A DNA stretch of 64,000 bases from Chryseobacterium sp. (GTDB lineage Bacteria > Bacteroidota > Bacteroidia > Flavobacteriales > Weeksellaceae), in assembly GCA_027492795.1 (NCBI GenBank), contig JAPUEB010000044.1:79924-143923 (forward strand). The letters are read 5' to 3'. Each line of letters starts with the position of its first letter. The first letter of the stretch is position 1. This document shows, piece by piece, positions 43,770 to 53,025 of the stretch. The position numbers and the translations under genes are program-made. The notes under the pieces were generated by a model. That model did no database searches, had not been told where the DNA came from, and worked only from the letters and a program-made list of their open reading frames with translations.

Positions 43770-46013
43770 TTATTTATTCTTTATTAAAATCCAGCCTGTA
43801 TACTCTACGAGCGTTGCTGCAGCATCGGCTTCGTTCCAGCTGATGCGGTACCAATAGGTTCCTGTTGGGAGTTTTTTGCCTTGGAATCTTCCGTTCCAAA
43901 GATAGGAGCTTTTTTTATCTAATGTGTGTACAAGTTTTCCATAGCGGTCGAAAACTTCCATTTTTAGATTTTTTTTGTACATCAGATCTCCGTAATCCAC
44001 AACATCGTTTATGTTATCATCGTTTGGCGTTATTGCATTTAAAATATTTGGAACGGTAACGGTAGTTGAAGTGGGGATACAATCGTAAGCATCTTTTACA
44101 TAGAATTTGTGTTCACCTCTTTTCAAACCTGCGAAAGTGTTAGAATCTTGCCATATAATTCCGTCTAACGAGTATTTGTAGGGAGATTTTCCGCCTGAAA
44201 CATTCACGGTTGCAGTTGTATTTTTTATTTCTACACTAACGATTATAACTTCCGGCGCTTTGTACACATTTACTATTTGTCGAGTTATGCATTCGCCCGA
44301 AGTAAGATCTACCCAATAACTTCCAACGCCAACATTGTTGATAATTTGAGATGTTGCTCCTGTGCTCCAGTGATAAGATGAATATCCAGGACCAGCATCC
44401 AACGTTGTGCGGTTTTCTGCGCAGATTGTTTTATCCACAAGAATTGGCGACGGTTTTGGTGGAATAACTTTTAAAGTAATTTTCGCGATAGAGTAACAAC
44501 CGTTATTATTATAGACTCGAACATAGGCTGCTCCGTTTCCTGTAACGTATCCTGCAGGATTAGCAATCATATTTGTTCCATTTTGGGCATCTATTAAACT
44601 TGGAAAATATTCTTTTACAGATGGCGTTAAAGCCGTAACACTTGCAGACGGAAGGTTAAAAAATGCCGTTGAAACATTAGCAAGTATGAAGCATGAGCTT
44701 AATTCCGCATCATTTACAACAGGCGAAGGATAAAAATTCAACGTAATTTTCGCGATAGCAGAACAGTTTTGATGCATAATTTTTACATAAACATCACCTC
44801 CTGAAGAAACATACGATGTAGGATTTGTAATTTCTGATGTTCCTGCAAGCAAAGCAGCGAGTGTAGGGTAATATTTTTTTGTTGCCGCAGTAAGTGTGGT
44901 TACATTTGCAGTTGTTAAATCAAAAATCCCATTTCCATTATATTTGCAGGCGGTAAGTGTTGCGTCTGTTTTTGGAATTTGAAGTGGTGAAATATTAATT
45001 ACCGCATCCGGATTGTCGCAAAAATTATTAGCAGGATCCTTTATGATAACCGAAACCACAGTATTCCCCGAATATTGAAAATTTGCAGGATTTGTAATAG
45101 GAGTTGGGTTTCCTTGCACATAATAAGTGAAATTATAATTGGCTGGATTTGCCGTTAATTGATTGGCAAATGAAGTTAAGTTAATAGTCGCATTTCCTGT
45201 AACCGGATCTGGACAGGGAGCTGTAGGAGTGATGCTTGTTTGCAAAAGAGGCACTTTATCAACAAAAATTTTCACGTTTTTTATGGCGTGTCTTGCACTT
45301 GCAGCGCCAGTTGCGGCAGAAAATCCAAAATAACCTCCCGTCATTGTTGCCGCAGCTCCAGAGGGAGAAAGAGATTGATTTACAACGGTTACGTTATTTA
45401 TTTTCACAACAACGATCCAGTTGGTGGGATTTGCGGGATCTGTTTGTCCGGTTACTTCTACGTGTCGGTACGTTCCGTTTTGAAAAGGCATTGTAGCATA
45501 CAAATCTGCGGTGTGAAAAGTGCTTCCGGGAGTATTATTATATTCAATATTATTTCCGCCAACATTATTTACACCATAAAGAACGTGTACCTTGCTCATT
45601 TGTGCTTCAGTACTGTTATTAAAAATATCAAAACCTACCATAAATCCTGTAGAATTTGCAGGAATTCCCAATCCGCTTCCCGGAACATATGCAGAAGGAG
45701 GATTCGCTAGATACCAAAAGGCAAAACCGTCTCCTTTTCCATATGCCGTGGTTCCGTTACCGTCAATTCGGAAATCAAATTCTACTTTCCATTTGTCGCA
45801 ATATTTCAAATTAATGATGTCATTCAGTTTTATTACACCGAATTGGCTTGTTTGATCAGCCGTTAATTGTATGAAATCTGTATTTACGGTTGCTTGGGGT
45901 ACCAATGTCCATCCGGTGGTATTTACTGGATTTCCCAGCAATTGATAAGTTTGAGAAAAACTTACAGTGAAAAATGCAAAAAGGAAGGAAAAAGTGAGTA
46001 AAAGTTTTTTCAT
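43770..46013 (-). CDS. T9SS-secreted lectin-like protein with type-B sorting domain
   Basis: 747 residues. A Sec signal (about 1-20) is followed by an L-type-lectin-like domain (about 21-250) with GKGDGFAFWYLANP and HAIKNVKIFVD. Then come several repeats of about 80 residues (YFPSL/YYPTL...NPTSYVSSGGDVYVKI, NPAGYVTGNGAAYVRV) of the adhesin-like kind. The gliding-motility-type C-terminal domain has NAITPNDDNINDVVDYGDL, FDRYGKLVHT and LPTGTYWYRISW, the type-B sorting signal. It is exported by the type 9 secretion system and stays on the surface or is released. Ligand unknown. Confidence 0.9.
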   Translation of the reverse strand: MKKLLLTFSFLFAFFTVSFSQTYQLLGNPVNTTGWTLVPQATVNTDFIQLTADQTSQFGVIKLNDIINLKYCDKWKVEFDFRIDGNGTTAYGKGDGFAFWYLANPPSAYVPGSGLGIPANSTGFMVGFDIFNNSTEAQMSKVHVLYGVNNVGGNNIEYNNTPGSTFHTADLYATMPFQNGTYRHVEVTGQTDPANPTNWIVVVKINNVTVVNQSLSPSGAAATMTGGYFGFSAATGAASARHAIKNVKIFVDKVPLLQTSITPTAPCPDPVTGNATINLTSFANQLTANPANYNFTYYVQGNPTPITNPANFQYSGNTVVSVIIKDPANNFCDNPDAVINISPLQIPKTDATLTACKYNGNGIFDLTTANVTTLTAATKKYYPTLAALLAGTSEITNPTSYVSSGGDVYVKIMHQNCSAIAKITLNFYPSPVVNDAELSSCFILANVSTAFFNLPSASVTALTPSVKEYFPSLIDAQNGTNMIANPAGYVTGNGAAYVRVYNNNGCYSIAKITLKVIPPKPSPILVDKTICAENRTTLDAGPGYSSYHWSTGATSQIINNVGVGSYWVDLTSGECITRQIVNVYKAPEVIIVSVEIKNTTATVNVSGGKSPYKYSLDGIIWQDSNTFAGLKRGEHKFYVKDAYDCIPTSTTVTVPNILNAITPNDDNINDVVDYGDLMYKKNLKMEVFDRYGKLVHTLDKKSSYLWNGRFQGKKLPTGTYWYRISWNEADAAATLVEYTGWILIKNK

Positions 46014-46236
46014 AGGAATGTTTTAGAAATTCTTTATCAAAATTAGAAAATTGTTAGTGACATTGCAATGATTTTTTGAAAAAATTATTTTTTTATAGTA
46101 TAAGTTAAATTCCTAAATATTTCTGAGTAAAATAAAAAAATCAGTCCCCAAAAAAATTGAGAACTGACCGTAATATATTGTTTTGCTTTGAGAATCCCTT
46201 CTTCCGGAAATTATGCGGAGAAGCGATATCACCAAA

Positions 46237-46512
46237 TTAATGATGACCGTGATGAAGAAAAGGACCTTCGCCTTTCGGATTGCTGTATATAACTTCTGCA
46301 CCTTGCTCCGGCAAAGTTTTTCTACGTACATCTTCCGGATCGAAGGGTTTGGTTTTTCCAAAATACTCCATGAGTCCTGATGTAAGCCACATTGGGATTA
46401 CTACACCAAAGAACATGAAAATGCACCAAAAACCAATGAGGAACATTACTACGAAAAACACGAACCATAAAAACTGGTAGCCCGGCCAAAATGCTGATAA
46501 TACTAATAACAT
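46237..46512 (-). CDS. Small membrane protein, function unknown
   Basis: 91 residues with two strongly hydrophobic segments (about 1-50), then a polar tail ending in His-rich GPFLHHGHH. A TATTTTTG box (46529-46536) lies 16 bp upstream on the minus strand, which supports expression. I do not recognise a named family. The His-rich end could bind metal, but that is a guess. Confidence 0.7.
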   Translation of the reverse strand: MLLVLSAFWPGYQFLWFVFFVVMFLIGFWCIFMFFGVVIPMWLTSGLMEYFGKTKPFDPEDVRRKTLPEQGAEVIYSNPKGEGPFLHHGHH

Positions 46513-46528
46513 CTCTTGATAATTTCAG

Positions 46529-46536
46529 CAAAAATA
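46529..46536 (-). promoter_or_regulatory. -7 element for the small membrane protein gene
   Basis: The minus strand reads TATTTTTG, fitting TAnnTTTG, close to the ATG at 46512. Confidence 0.45.
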
Positions 46537-46666
46537 GAATATTTTCCGGTATTTGAAAAATTTTCGGTACTGATTTTTATTATTTGTCTTTTTTTATTGC
46601 TTTTTACCGCTTTCTCGTTTAAATGGTCATTCCCTCAAAATATTTCACATTTTTTTCCATTGGTTC

Positions 46667-46674
46667 TAATTTTG
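46667..46674 (+). promoter_or_regulatory. -7 element for the lipoprotein gene at 46724
   Basis: TAATTTTG, 49 bp before the ATG. The -33 side is only T-rich. Confidence 0.4.
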
Positions 46675-46723
46675 ACCCAAGTTTTAGTAACGAATTAATT
46701 AACAACAATTTAAATCACAAATT

Positions 46724-47635
46724 ATGAAAACACTTAATTTTAAGAAGACCATTTTTACAGCGGCAGTTGCTCTTTCACTTATTTCTTGTAGAGATGATAT
46801 ACCTACTCCAACTTCTGATCCTGCAAGTGCCACAAAGATCTCAAAGCTAATGTTCCGGGGAGAAAACGTAGGCCCAAGTGGTACATCTAGTTACAACTGG
46901 TTCCGAGCGGAATACGACGGCCTTGTATTGAAAAGACTAATAGGTCTGGACCCTTTGAATCCAAATCAATTGAATAGTGAAAAAGTTGAGTTTGAATACA
47001 ACTCAAATGGATTATTCTCCAAGAAAGAATATTTTTTTAATTTTGGAAACGCTTATCAGGAAAGTACCGTGCAAACTTTCACTTACGATTCACAAAACAG
47101 ACTTCAAATTGAAAATGTTGGGCTAAAAGGAATCTATCAACAAGACGCTCCACCAGCATTTCATCATAAATTGGAATATTTTTATACTCCTGACAGCAAA
47201 ATTCAAAAAATTGCAGTTACCTATTTTGTATCACCAAACTCTGGGCAAGCAGAAGTTACTAGAAATATCTATTTTACCTACAATGGATTAAATGTTTCAA
47301 AAATAGATGCTACTGCCTATAACGGCAAAATTTACGAATATACAGTAAATCCGAACAGAACAATTTCCCACAACTTTCTTCCAGACCTTTATCGTTTCGA
47401 TTTGGAAATGCGGATAGAAAACATCTTTAGATACCCTCTTTATAAAAACAGCAATGTGGTAAGTTCTGTGAAAATAACCAACACTACTACATCACCAAAT
47501 GTTTCGCTTACATCAAGTTCGGACTTGGTCTACTTCAACAACAGTATTAACCAAAACTTACTGAGCAAAGTGATGATGTTTGATGATGGTTTTGATTATG
47601 TAACGCAATATTGGGAATTTCAATATAACCAATAA
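46724..47635 (+). CDS. Lipoprotein of unknown function
   Basis: 303 residues. Lipoprotein signal with Cys at 22 (LSLISCRDD). The body has repeated YxxNGL-F/YDSQNRL-type strands (EFEYNSNGLFSKKEYFF, TFTYDSQNRLQIENV, YFTYNGLNVSKID), similar to the beta repeats of other Bacteroidetes lipoproteins and distantly to RHS/YD-like repeats. No function can be assigned. It ends at a strong terminator shared with the convergent fumarase gene. Confidence 0.75.
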   Translation: MKTLNFKKTIFTAAVALSLISCRDDIPTPTSDPASATKISKLMFRGENVGPSGTSSYNWFRAEYDGLVLKRLIGLDPLNPNQLNSEKVEFEYNSNGLFSKKEYFFNFGNAYQESTVQTFTYDSQNRLQIENVGLKGIYQQDAPPAFHHKLEYFYTPDSKIQKIAVTYFVSPNSGQAEVTRNIYFTYNGLNVSKIDATAYNGKIYEYTVNPNRTISHNFLPDLYRFDLEMRIENIFRYPLYKNSNVVSSVKITNTTTSPNVSLTSSSDLVYFNNSINQNLLSKVMMFDDGFDYVTQYWEFQYNQ

Positions 47636-47652
47636 TCTAAAATTATAGAATT

Positions 47653-47687
47653 AAAAAAGCCTTGCAGAAATTTTGCAAGGCTTTTTA
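47653..47687. terminator. Bidirectional terminator
   Basis: Stem AAAAAAGCCTTGCA (47653-47666) with TGCAAGGCTTTTT, T runs on both strands, between convergent genes. Confidence 0.9.
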
Positions 47688-47698
47688 ATGTGCATTTT

Positions 47699-49306
47699 CT
47701 AATGCGCAATACTCGCAAAAAAATCATTCCCTTTGTCATCGGTAATAATGAATGCAGGGAAATCTTTTACTTCGATTTTTCGCACCGCTTCCATTCCCAA
47801 TTCTTCAAAATCGACAACTTCTACGCTTAAAATATTTTCTTTTGCCAAAATCGCAGCGGGTCCACCGATGGAACCAATGTAAAATCCGCCGTGTTTTTTG
47901 CAAGCATCGGTGACCTCTTTCGTGCGGTTTCCTTTTGCCAACATCACCATACTTCCACCGTGAGATTGGAATTCATCCACATAAACGTCCATTCTTCCGG
48001 CTGTTGTTGGTCCGAAACTTCCTGAAGGCATTCCTTCCGGTGTTTTTGCGGGACCGGCGTAATAAATCGGGTGGTTTTTGAAATATTCAGGCATTGGTTG
48101 TCCGGCGTCTAATAATTCTTTAATTTTTGCATGAGCAATATCTCTTGCTACAATCAAAGTTCCGTTCAATTTCAATCGTGTTTTGATTGGATATTTTGAA
48201 AGTTCCGCAAGGATTTCCGGCATTGGTCTGTTCAAATCAATCTCTACGGCTTTTTCCAAATGTGGTGGAGTTTCCGGTAAAAATCGTTTTGGATTTTCCT
48301 CCAATTGTTCCAAGAAAATTCCCTCTTTAGTAATTTTTCCTTTAATATTTCTATCCGCAGAACACGAAACTCCCATTCCAACAGGACAACTTGCAGCATG
48401 ACGAGGAAGACGGATTACACGAACATCATGTGTTAAATATTTTCCGCCAAATTGCGCTCCAATAGAACTTTCCTGACAAATTTTCTGAACACGTTTTTCC
48501 CACTCCAAATCACGGAACGCTTGTCCGCCCATATTTCCTTCGGTAGGAAGATGATCGTAATAACCTGCACTTGCTTTTTTCACCGCTGCTAAATTTGCTT
48601 CCGCCGAAGTTCCGCCAATGACCAAAGCCAAATGATAAGGTGGACAAGCCGCAGTTCCCAAATCGAGAATGGTTTTTCTTACAAATTCATCCAAAGATTT
48701 TTCGTTGAGGAGCGATTTTGTTTTTTGGTAAAGGAAAGTTTTGTTGGCTGAACCACCGCCTTTCGCTAAAAATAAAAATTTGTATGCGTCACCTTTTTCC
48801 GCATAAATATCAATTTGCGCGGGAAGATTGGAGCCCGAATTTTTTTCTTCAAACATCGTCAAAGGAACGATTTGAGAATATCTTAAATTGCGATTTTGGT
48901 AAGTATTGTAAATTCCTCTGGAAATCCATTCTGCGTCTTCAACTCCGGTGTAAACATTTTCACCTTTTTTGGCTACACAAATCGCGGTTCCAGTGTCTTG
49001 ACAACTTGGAAGTGCGCCTTCCACAGCAACTGCAGCATTTTGCAAAAGATTGTAAGCAACGAAACGGTCGTTGTCGGTTGCTTCCGGATCGTCGATAATT
49101 TTTCTTAGTTTTTCGAGATGTGAAGAACGCAACATAAACGAAACATCAGCCAAAGCGTTTTCTGCAAGCAGTTCCAAACCTTTTGGATCAACGGTGAGAA
49201 TTTCCCTGTCGCCGAATTTTTCAACTTTCACGAAATCGGAACTGAGTTTTTTGTATTGGGTGTCGTCTTTTAGAATTGGATACGGTTCTTGGTAGTGGAA
49301 TTCCAT
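47699..49306 (-). CDS. fumA: Class I (iron-sulfur) fumarate hydratase
   Basis: Interconverts fumarate and malate in the TCA cycle. The 535 residues match the two-domain class I enzyme: PSCQDTGTA with a cluster Cys near 101, [13 protein letters not shown] with the further Cys ligands (about 305-315), and C-terminal beta domain [29 protein letters not shown]. Class I enzymes carry an oxygen-sensitive [4Fe-4S] cluster. A class II enzyme is encoded 1.8 kb away. It has its own promoter region and a shared terminator. Confidence 0.95.
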   Translation of the reverse strand: MEFHYQEPYPILKDDTQYKKLSSDFVKVEKFGDREILTVDPKGLELLAENALADVSFMLRSSHLEKLRKIIDDPEATDNDRFVAYNLLQNAAVAVEGALPSCQDTGTAICVAKKGENVYTGVEDAEWISRGIYNTYQNRNLRYSQIVPLTMFEEKNSGSNLPAQIDIYAEKGDAYKFLFLAKGGGSANKTFLYQKTKSLLNEKSLDEFVRKTILDLGTAACPPYHLALVIGGTSAEANLAAVKKASAGYYDHLPTEGNMGGQAFRDLEWEKRVQKICQESSIGAQFGGKYLTHDVRVIRLPRHAASCPVGMGVSCSADRNIKGKITKEGIFLEQLEENPKRFLPETPPHLEKAVEIDLNRPMPEILAELSKYPIKTRLKLNGTLIVARDIAHAKIKELLDAGQPMPEYFKNHPIYYAGPAKTPEGMPSGSFGPTTAGRMDVYVDEFQSHGGSMVMLAKGNRTKEVTDACKKHGGFYIGSIGGPAAILAKENILSVEVVDFEELGMEAVRKIEVKDFPAFIITDDKGNDFFASIAH

Positions 49307-49540
49307 TTTTACAAAAATTTTAGAAATGTAAAGTTACGGAAAATTGGGATTTTGTGGAAATGGGATTTTGTGCGCGCACAACAAAGTTTTTATTAAACCA
49401 CAAAAGGCACAAAAGATTATTGCTTTAATAAATGTTGAAAAAATATTTGGGTAAAGTTCACAAAAGTTGAAAATCAAAGATTTTCAAACGCTTGGGTTTC
49501 ATAATCAAACCTAATTGGCAATATGGAGTTTTTGGAGTAT

Positions 49541-49738
49541 TATGCAAATCAAAGAAATTTTCTATGTAAATGTAAAATATTTTCTATGTAAATATAAAAT
49601 TTCCTTTATGTACATCAAAGATAATTCCTATGTGTATTTAAAAAATTATTTATGTAAATCAAAAATAATTTTTATGTAGAAATAAAATTTATTTTATGTA
49701 TTTATAAAAAATATTTTATGTAAATCGAAAATATTTTA
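49541..49738. repeat. Nine 22-bp direct repeats upstream of the AAA/DUF4143 gene
   Basis: TATG(T/C)AAAT-type units begin at 49541, 49563, 49585, 49607, 49629, 49651, 49673, 49695 and 49717, exactly 22 bp apart with no gap. The consensus is about TATGTAAATCAAAAATAATT plus two bases; units are degenerate. The promoter -7 box at 49739 falls in the same phase. The rest of the 460-bp gap (49307-49540) has no feature I can support. Confidence 0.9.
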
Positions 49739-49746
49739 TATTTTTG
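49739..49746 (+). promoter_or_regulatory. -7 element in phase with the 22-bp repeats
   Basis: TATTTTTG (TAnnTTTG), 21 bp before the ATG at 49768. The -33 position coincides with the TTATG of the last repeat. Confidence 0.65.
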
Positions 49747-49767
49747 TACTGAAAATCAATTCATAAG

Positions 49768-50916
49768 ATGGAAATAAGCAGAGCATTAGAAAAAGCCATT
49801 CGGGAGTATTGCAATCTCTATCCTGCAATTGCCATCAATGGACCAAGGCAATCCGGAAAAACGACGATGTTGCGAAACGCTTTTCCCGATTACGAATATT
49901 TGAGTTTGGAAAATCCAGATATCAGAACTCTCGCCGAAGCCGACCCAAATTCCTTTTTGGAAAGATATTCTAAAAAAGTGATTTTTGATGAGGCGCAACG
50001 AGTTCCAAAACTTTTTTCTTTTCTACAAACAAAAGTAGATGAAGACAAAATAATGGGACAATACATTTTGTCTGGCTCGCAAAACTTCCACATGCTCCAA
50101 AACATTACGCAAAGTTTGGCAGGAAGAGTGGCGATGTTTCAACTGTTTCCATTTGATAATTCTGAATTGATTTCCGCGGATTTGCTGCCTGAAAATTTTG
50201 AAAGCTTGCTTCCGCATGGATTTTACCCTGCAATTTTCGACCGAAAAATTCCGCCAAGATCTTATTTCAAAAATTATATCGAAACTTACATCCAACGCGA
50301 TCTTTCCGAACTTTTGAACATTCACGACCTCACCAATTTTCGTAGATTTCTTCGTTTGTGCGCAGGAAGAGCCGGACAAATTCTCAATCTTTCGGATTTG
50401 GCGAAAGACACGGGAATTTCTGCACCCACTGCAAAATCTTGGTTGTCGATTTTGGAAGCATCTTTTATTGTTTTTCGGTTGGAGCCCTATTTTGAAAATT
50501 TCAGCAAACGGATTATTAAAAGTCCGAAACTTTATTTTTATGATACGGGATTGCTTTGTCATCTTTTGAATATTCCCGATGAAAACAAACTTGTAGATAA
50601 CCGCCTTTTAGGAAATATTTTCGAAAACTTCATCATCGCGGATTTAATTAAGAAAAATGCACACGAAAATCTCTTTCAAGATTTTTGGTATTGGCGTGAT
50701 AGCAATGGAAACGAAATAGATTTAATCATCGAAGGAAACGGAAATTTCGAAACCGCCGAAATAAAATCCACGAAAACCATCAGCGAAAAATTATTTAAAG
50801 GTCTTGATTATTTCCGAAAAATCTATCCTGAGAAAATTGATAGGGAAATGCTAATTTATGGTGGAAAAGAAAATTTTAGAAGAAAGGAAGTGGAGATTTT
50901 GGGGTGGAAAAACTGA
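49768..50916 (+). CDS. AAA ATPase with DUF4143 domain
   Basis: 382 residues. Walker A GPRQSGKTT (25-33), Walker B VIFDEAQ (71-77), sensor LSGSQ, then a winged-helix-like part (LSDLAKDTGISAPTAKSWLSIL) and the DUF4143 C-terminus with GNIFENFIIADLIK and WRDSNGNEIDLIIE, which has nuclease-like acidic residues. Function of the family is unknown; many copies per genome and patchy spread suggest defence or mobile roles. It stands alone between a 22-bp repeat array and a palindromic repeat. Confidence 0.9.
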   Translation: MEISRALEKAIREYCNLYPAIAINGPRQSGKTTMLRNAFPDYEYLSLENPDIRTLAEADPNSFLERYSKKVIFDEAQRVPKLFSFLQTKVDEDKIMGQYILSGSQNFHMLQNITQSLAGRVAMFQLFPFDNSELISADLLPENFESLLPHGFYPAIFDRKIPPRSYFKNYIETYIQRDLSELLNIHDLTNFRRFLRLCAGRAGQILNLSDLAKDTGISAPTAKSWLSILEASFIVFRLEPYFENFSKRIIKSPKLYFYDTGLLCHLLNIPDENKLVDNRLLGNIFENFIIADLIKKNAHENLFQDFWYWRDSNGNEIDLIIEGNGNFETAEIKSTKTISEKLFKGLDYFRKIYPEKIDREMLIYGGKENFRRKEVEILGWKN

Positions 50917-50932
50917 TGCTAAATGATTTTAA

Positions 50933-50976
50933 ATGCCACGAATGCACGAATGAATTTATTTGTGCATTCGTGGCAT
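50933..50976. repeat. CACGAATGCACGAAT palindrome, copy 3 (tight hairpin)
   Basis: Arms 50933-50951 and 50958-50976 (19 bp, one mismatch) around a 6-nt loop, 17 bp after the AAA ATPase stop. Possibly used as its terminator, though no T run follows directly. Confidence 0.8.
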
Positions 50977-51117
50977 GAATAAAAAGAAATGTACTTTTTT
51001 TAGGAAAAAAATTAGAGATTTAGAATTTTTGTTTCGTTGACATCGTTCAAATCAATTCTATCAATCGCCTCTTCATTTAAAATCTTTGTAACTTACAATT
51101 TCTAAAAATTCAAAAAA

Positions 51118-52500
51118 ATGAAATTCAGAACAGAACACGATACGATGGGCGAAGTTCAGGTTCCTGCCGATAAATTTTGGGGTGCACAAACCGAACGCTC
51201 ACGAAATAATTTTAAAATCGGTCCGGAAAGTTCGATGCCGGAAGAAATTATTTGGGCTTTTGCGATATTGAAAAAAGCCGCTGCATATACAAACTGCGAT
51301 TTGGGCGTTCTTTCGAAAGAAAAACGCGACATGATTGCTAAAGTTTGCGACGAAATTTTGGAAGGTAAACTTTACGACCAATTTCCACTCGTGATTTGGC
51401 AAACCGGAAGCGGAACGCAGAGCAATATGAACGTTAACGAAGTGATTTCCAACAAAGCGCACGTCAACAATGCTGGAGTTTTAGGCGAAAAGTCAGAAAT
51501 TCATCCGAATGACGATGTGAATAAATCGCAATCTTCCAACGATACTTTTCCAACAGCGATGCATATTGCGGCTTACAAGAAAGTGGTGGAACACACCATT
51601 CCTGCCGTTGAAAAATTACGTGATACTTTAGAGAAAAAATCTAGAGAATTTGAAAAAGTAGTGAAGATTGGAAGAACGCATTTGATGGATGCAACACCTT
51701 TAACTTTAGGTCAGGAATTTTCGGGATACGTTGCTCAACTAAACTTTTCGGTGAAGGCGATTAAAAACACTTTGCCACATCTTTCAGAACTTGCTTTGGG
51801 TGGAACTGCGGTCGGAACCGGACTAAATACTCCAAAAGGATATGATGTTTTGGTTGCCAAATATATTTCAGAATTTACAGGACTACCTTTCGTTACTGCA
51901 GAAAATAAATTTGAAGCACTCGCTTCTCACGACGCAATCGTGGAAACTCACGGCGCTTTGAAACAACTCGCAGTTGCACTTTATAAAATCGCTCAAGATA
52001 TTCGATTTTTGGCTTCAGGTCCGAGAAGTGGGATTGGGGAAATATTAATTCCTGAAAACGAACCCGGTTCTTCCATCATGCCCGGAAAAGTAAATCCAAC
52101 ACAAAATGAAGCAATGACGATGGTTTGTGCGCAAGTTTTAGGAAATGATACCACGATTTCTTTTGCTGGAACACAAGGGAATTTTGAGTTGAATGTTTTC
52201 AAACCAGTAATGGCGTATAATTTCCTACAATCGGCGCAACTTTTGGGCGATGCGTGTATTTCATTCAACGACCATTGCGCAGTTGGAATTGAACCAAATT
52301 TTGACAGAATTAAAGAACTTTTAGAAAAATCTTTAATGTTGGTAACGGCTTTAAATCCACACATTGGTTATGAAAATGCAGCAAAAATTGCAAAAACCGC
52401 CCACAAAAACGGAACAACTTTGAAAGAAGAAGCCATTAATTTGGGATTATTGACTGCGGAACAATTTGATGAATGGGTGAAACCGGAAGATATGGTATAA
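51118..52500 (+). CDS. fumC: Class II fumarate hydratase
   Basis: Iron-independent fumarase of 460 residues. Signature [17 protein letters not shown] (about 318-334), [14 protein letters not shown] near 97-110, and [21 protein letters not shown] near 128-148. It works beside the class I enzyme in the same TCA step and should remain active under oxidative stress or iron shortage. A single gene; the IVP cassette begins right after its stop. Confidence 0.97.
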   Translation: MKFRTEHDTMGEVQVPADKFWGAQTERSRNNFKIGPESSMPEEIIWAFAILKKAAAYTNCDLGVLSKEKRDMIAKVCDEILEGKLYDQFPLVIWQTGSGTQSNMNVNEVISNKAHVNNAGVLGEKSEIHPNDDVNKSQSSNDTFPTAMHIAAYKKVVEHTIPAVEKLRDTLEKKSREFEKVVKIGRTHLMDATPLTLGQEFSGYVAQLNFSVKAIKNTLPHLSELALGGTAVGTGLNTPKGYDVLVAKYISEFTGLPFVTAENKFEALASHDAIVETHGALKQLAVALYKIAQDIRFLASGPRSGIGEILIPENEPGSSIMPGKVNPTQNEAMTMVCAQVLGNDTTISFAGTQGNFELNVFKPVMAYNFLQSAQLLGDACISFNDHCAVGIEPNFDRIKELLEKSLMLVTALNPHIGYENAAKIAKTAHKNGTTLKEEAINLGLLTAEQFDEWVKPEDMV

Positions 52501-52509
52501 TTTTTCTTT

Positions 52510-52541
52510 GTGGGAGAGTGGGAGAGTTGGAGAGTTGGAGA
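52510..52541 (+). repeat. 8-bp tandem repeats, left boundary of the IVP cassette
   Basis: Four tandem units GTGGGAGA, GTGGGAGA, GTTGGAGA, GTTGGAGA starting 9 bp after the fumC stop. In rotated form the unit is TTGGAGAG. The complement occurs on the other side of the cassette. Confidence 0.85.
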
Positions 52542-52563
52542 GTAAGGTGTTGGTGTGTGAAAA

Positions 52564-52959
52564 CTATTCGTTGTTTTTTGAACTGAAGGATGACCAACTT
52601 TCTGCATTGTTTGACATATTCACAAGCATTCCGATAATGTGATGATATTCATCATAGTATATATTGAATTCCTCTTTATTGATGTAATCACAAGCAAAAG
52701 CAAATTCCAACCAAGATTGTGTTTCCCTCGCTTCTCCGTCGGCATCAGTCAATTTAGCAATAAATGATTTTGGATACTTTCTTTTTCCCCAAGCCTCACT
52801 TATATTTACAGAAACTGAGCGAGAAGAACGTCTAATTTGGTCTGTGAGAGAATATTTTTCTTCTTTAGGAAACTTGAATGATAGATGATAAATTTTCATA
52901 GCAATATCAAAAGATTTCTGATATACCTTCAATTCTGTATGATACTTAACAATTCCCAT
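52564..52959 (-). CDS. Four-helix-bundle protein of the 23S rRNA IVP family
   Basis: 131 residues from the ATG at 52959 (MGIVKYHTELKVYQKSFDIAMKIY). The pattern LSFKFPKEEKYSLTDQIRRSSRSVSVNISEAWGK is the hallmark of this family. Related proteins are encoded in 23S rRNA intervening sequences and as free-standing genes in Bacteroidetes; biochemical role unknown. A longer frame to 53025 would translate the tandem repeat and is rejected. The gene is bounded by inverted 8-bp tandem repeats, which suggests a mobile cassette. Confidence 0.9.
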   Translation of the reverse strand: MGIVKYHTELKVYQKSFDIAMKIYHLSFKFPKEEKYSLTDQIRRSSRSVSVNISEAWGKRKYPKSFIAKLTDADGEARETQSWLEFAFACDYINKEEFNIYYDEYHHIIGMLVNMSNNAESWSSFSSKNNE

Positions 52960-53001
52960 AAACCAAAACTTTTCATAAATACTCAAATGCTTTCCATATA
53001 A

Positions 53002-53025
53002 CGCTCCAACGCTCCAACACTCCAA
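53002..53025 (-). repeat. 8-bp tandem repeats, right boundary of the IVP cassette
   Basis: Three tandem units CGCTCCAA, CGCTCCAA, CACTCCAA, ending just before the stop codon of the ABC ATPase gene. The complement (TTGGAGCG/TTGGAGTG) matches the left boundary unit TTGGAGAG. Confidence 0.85.

Noticed and set aside
49541..49738. CRISPR array
   Set aside because: The 22-bp units follow each other without spacers, are degenerate and AT-rich, and no cas gene is in the window.
52960..53025. Longer N-terminus of the IVP-like protein
   Set aside because: It would translate the 8-bp tandem repeats (giving CWSVGAL); the ATG at 52959 gives the normal family start.
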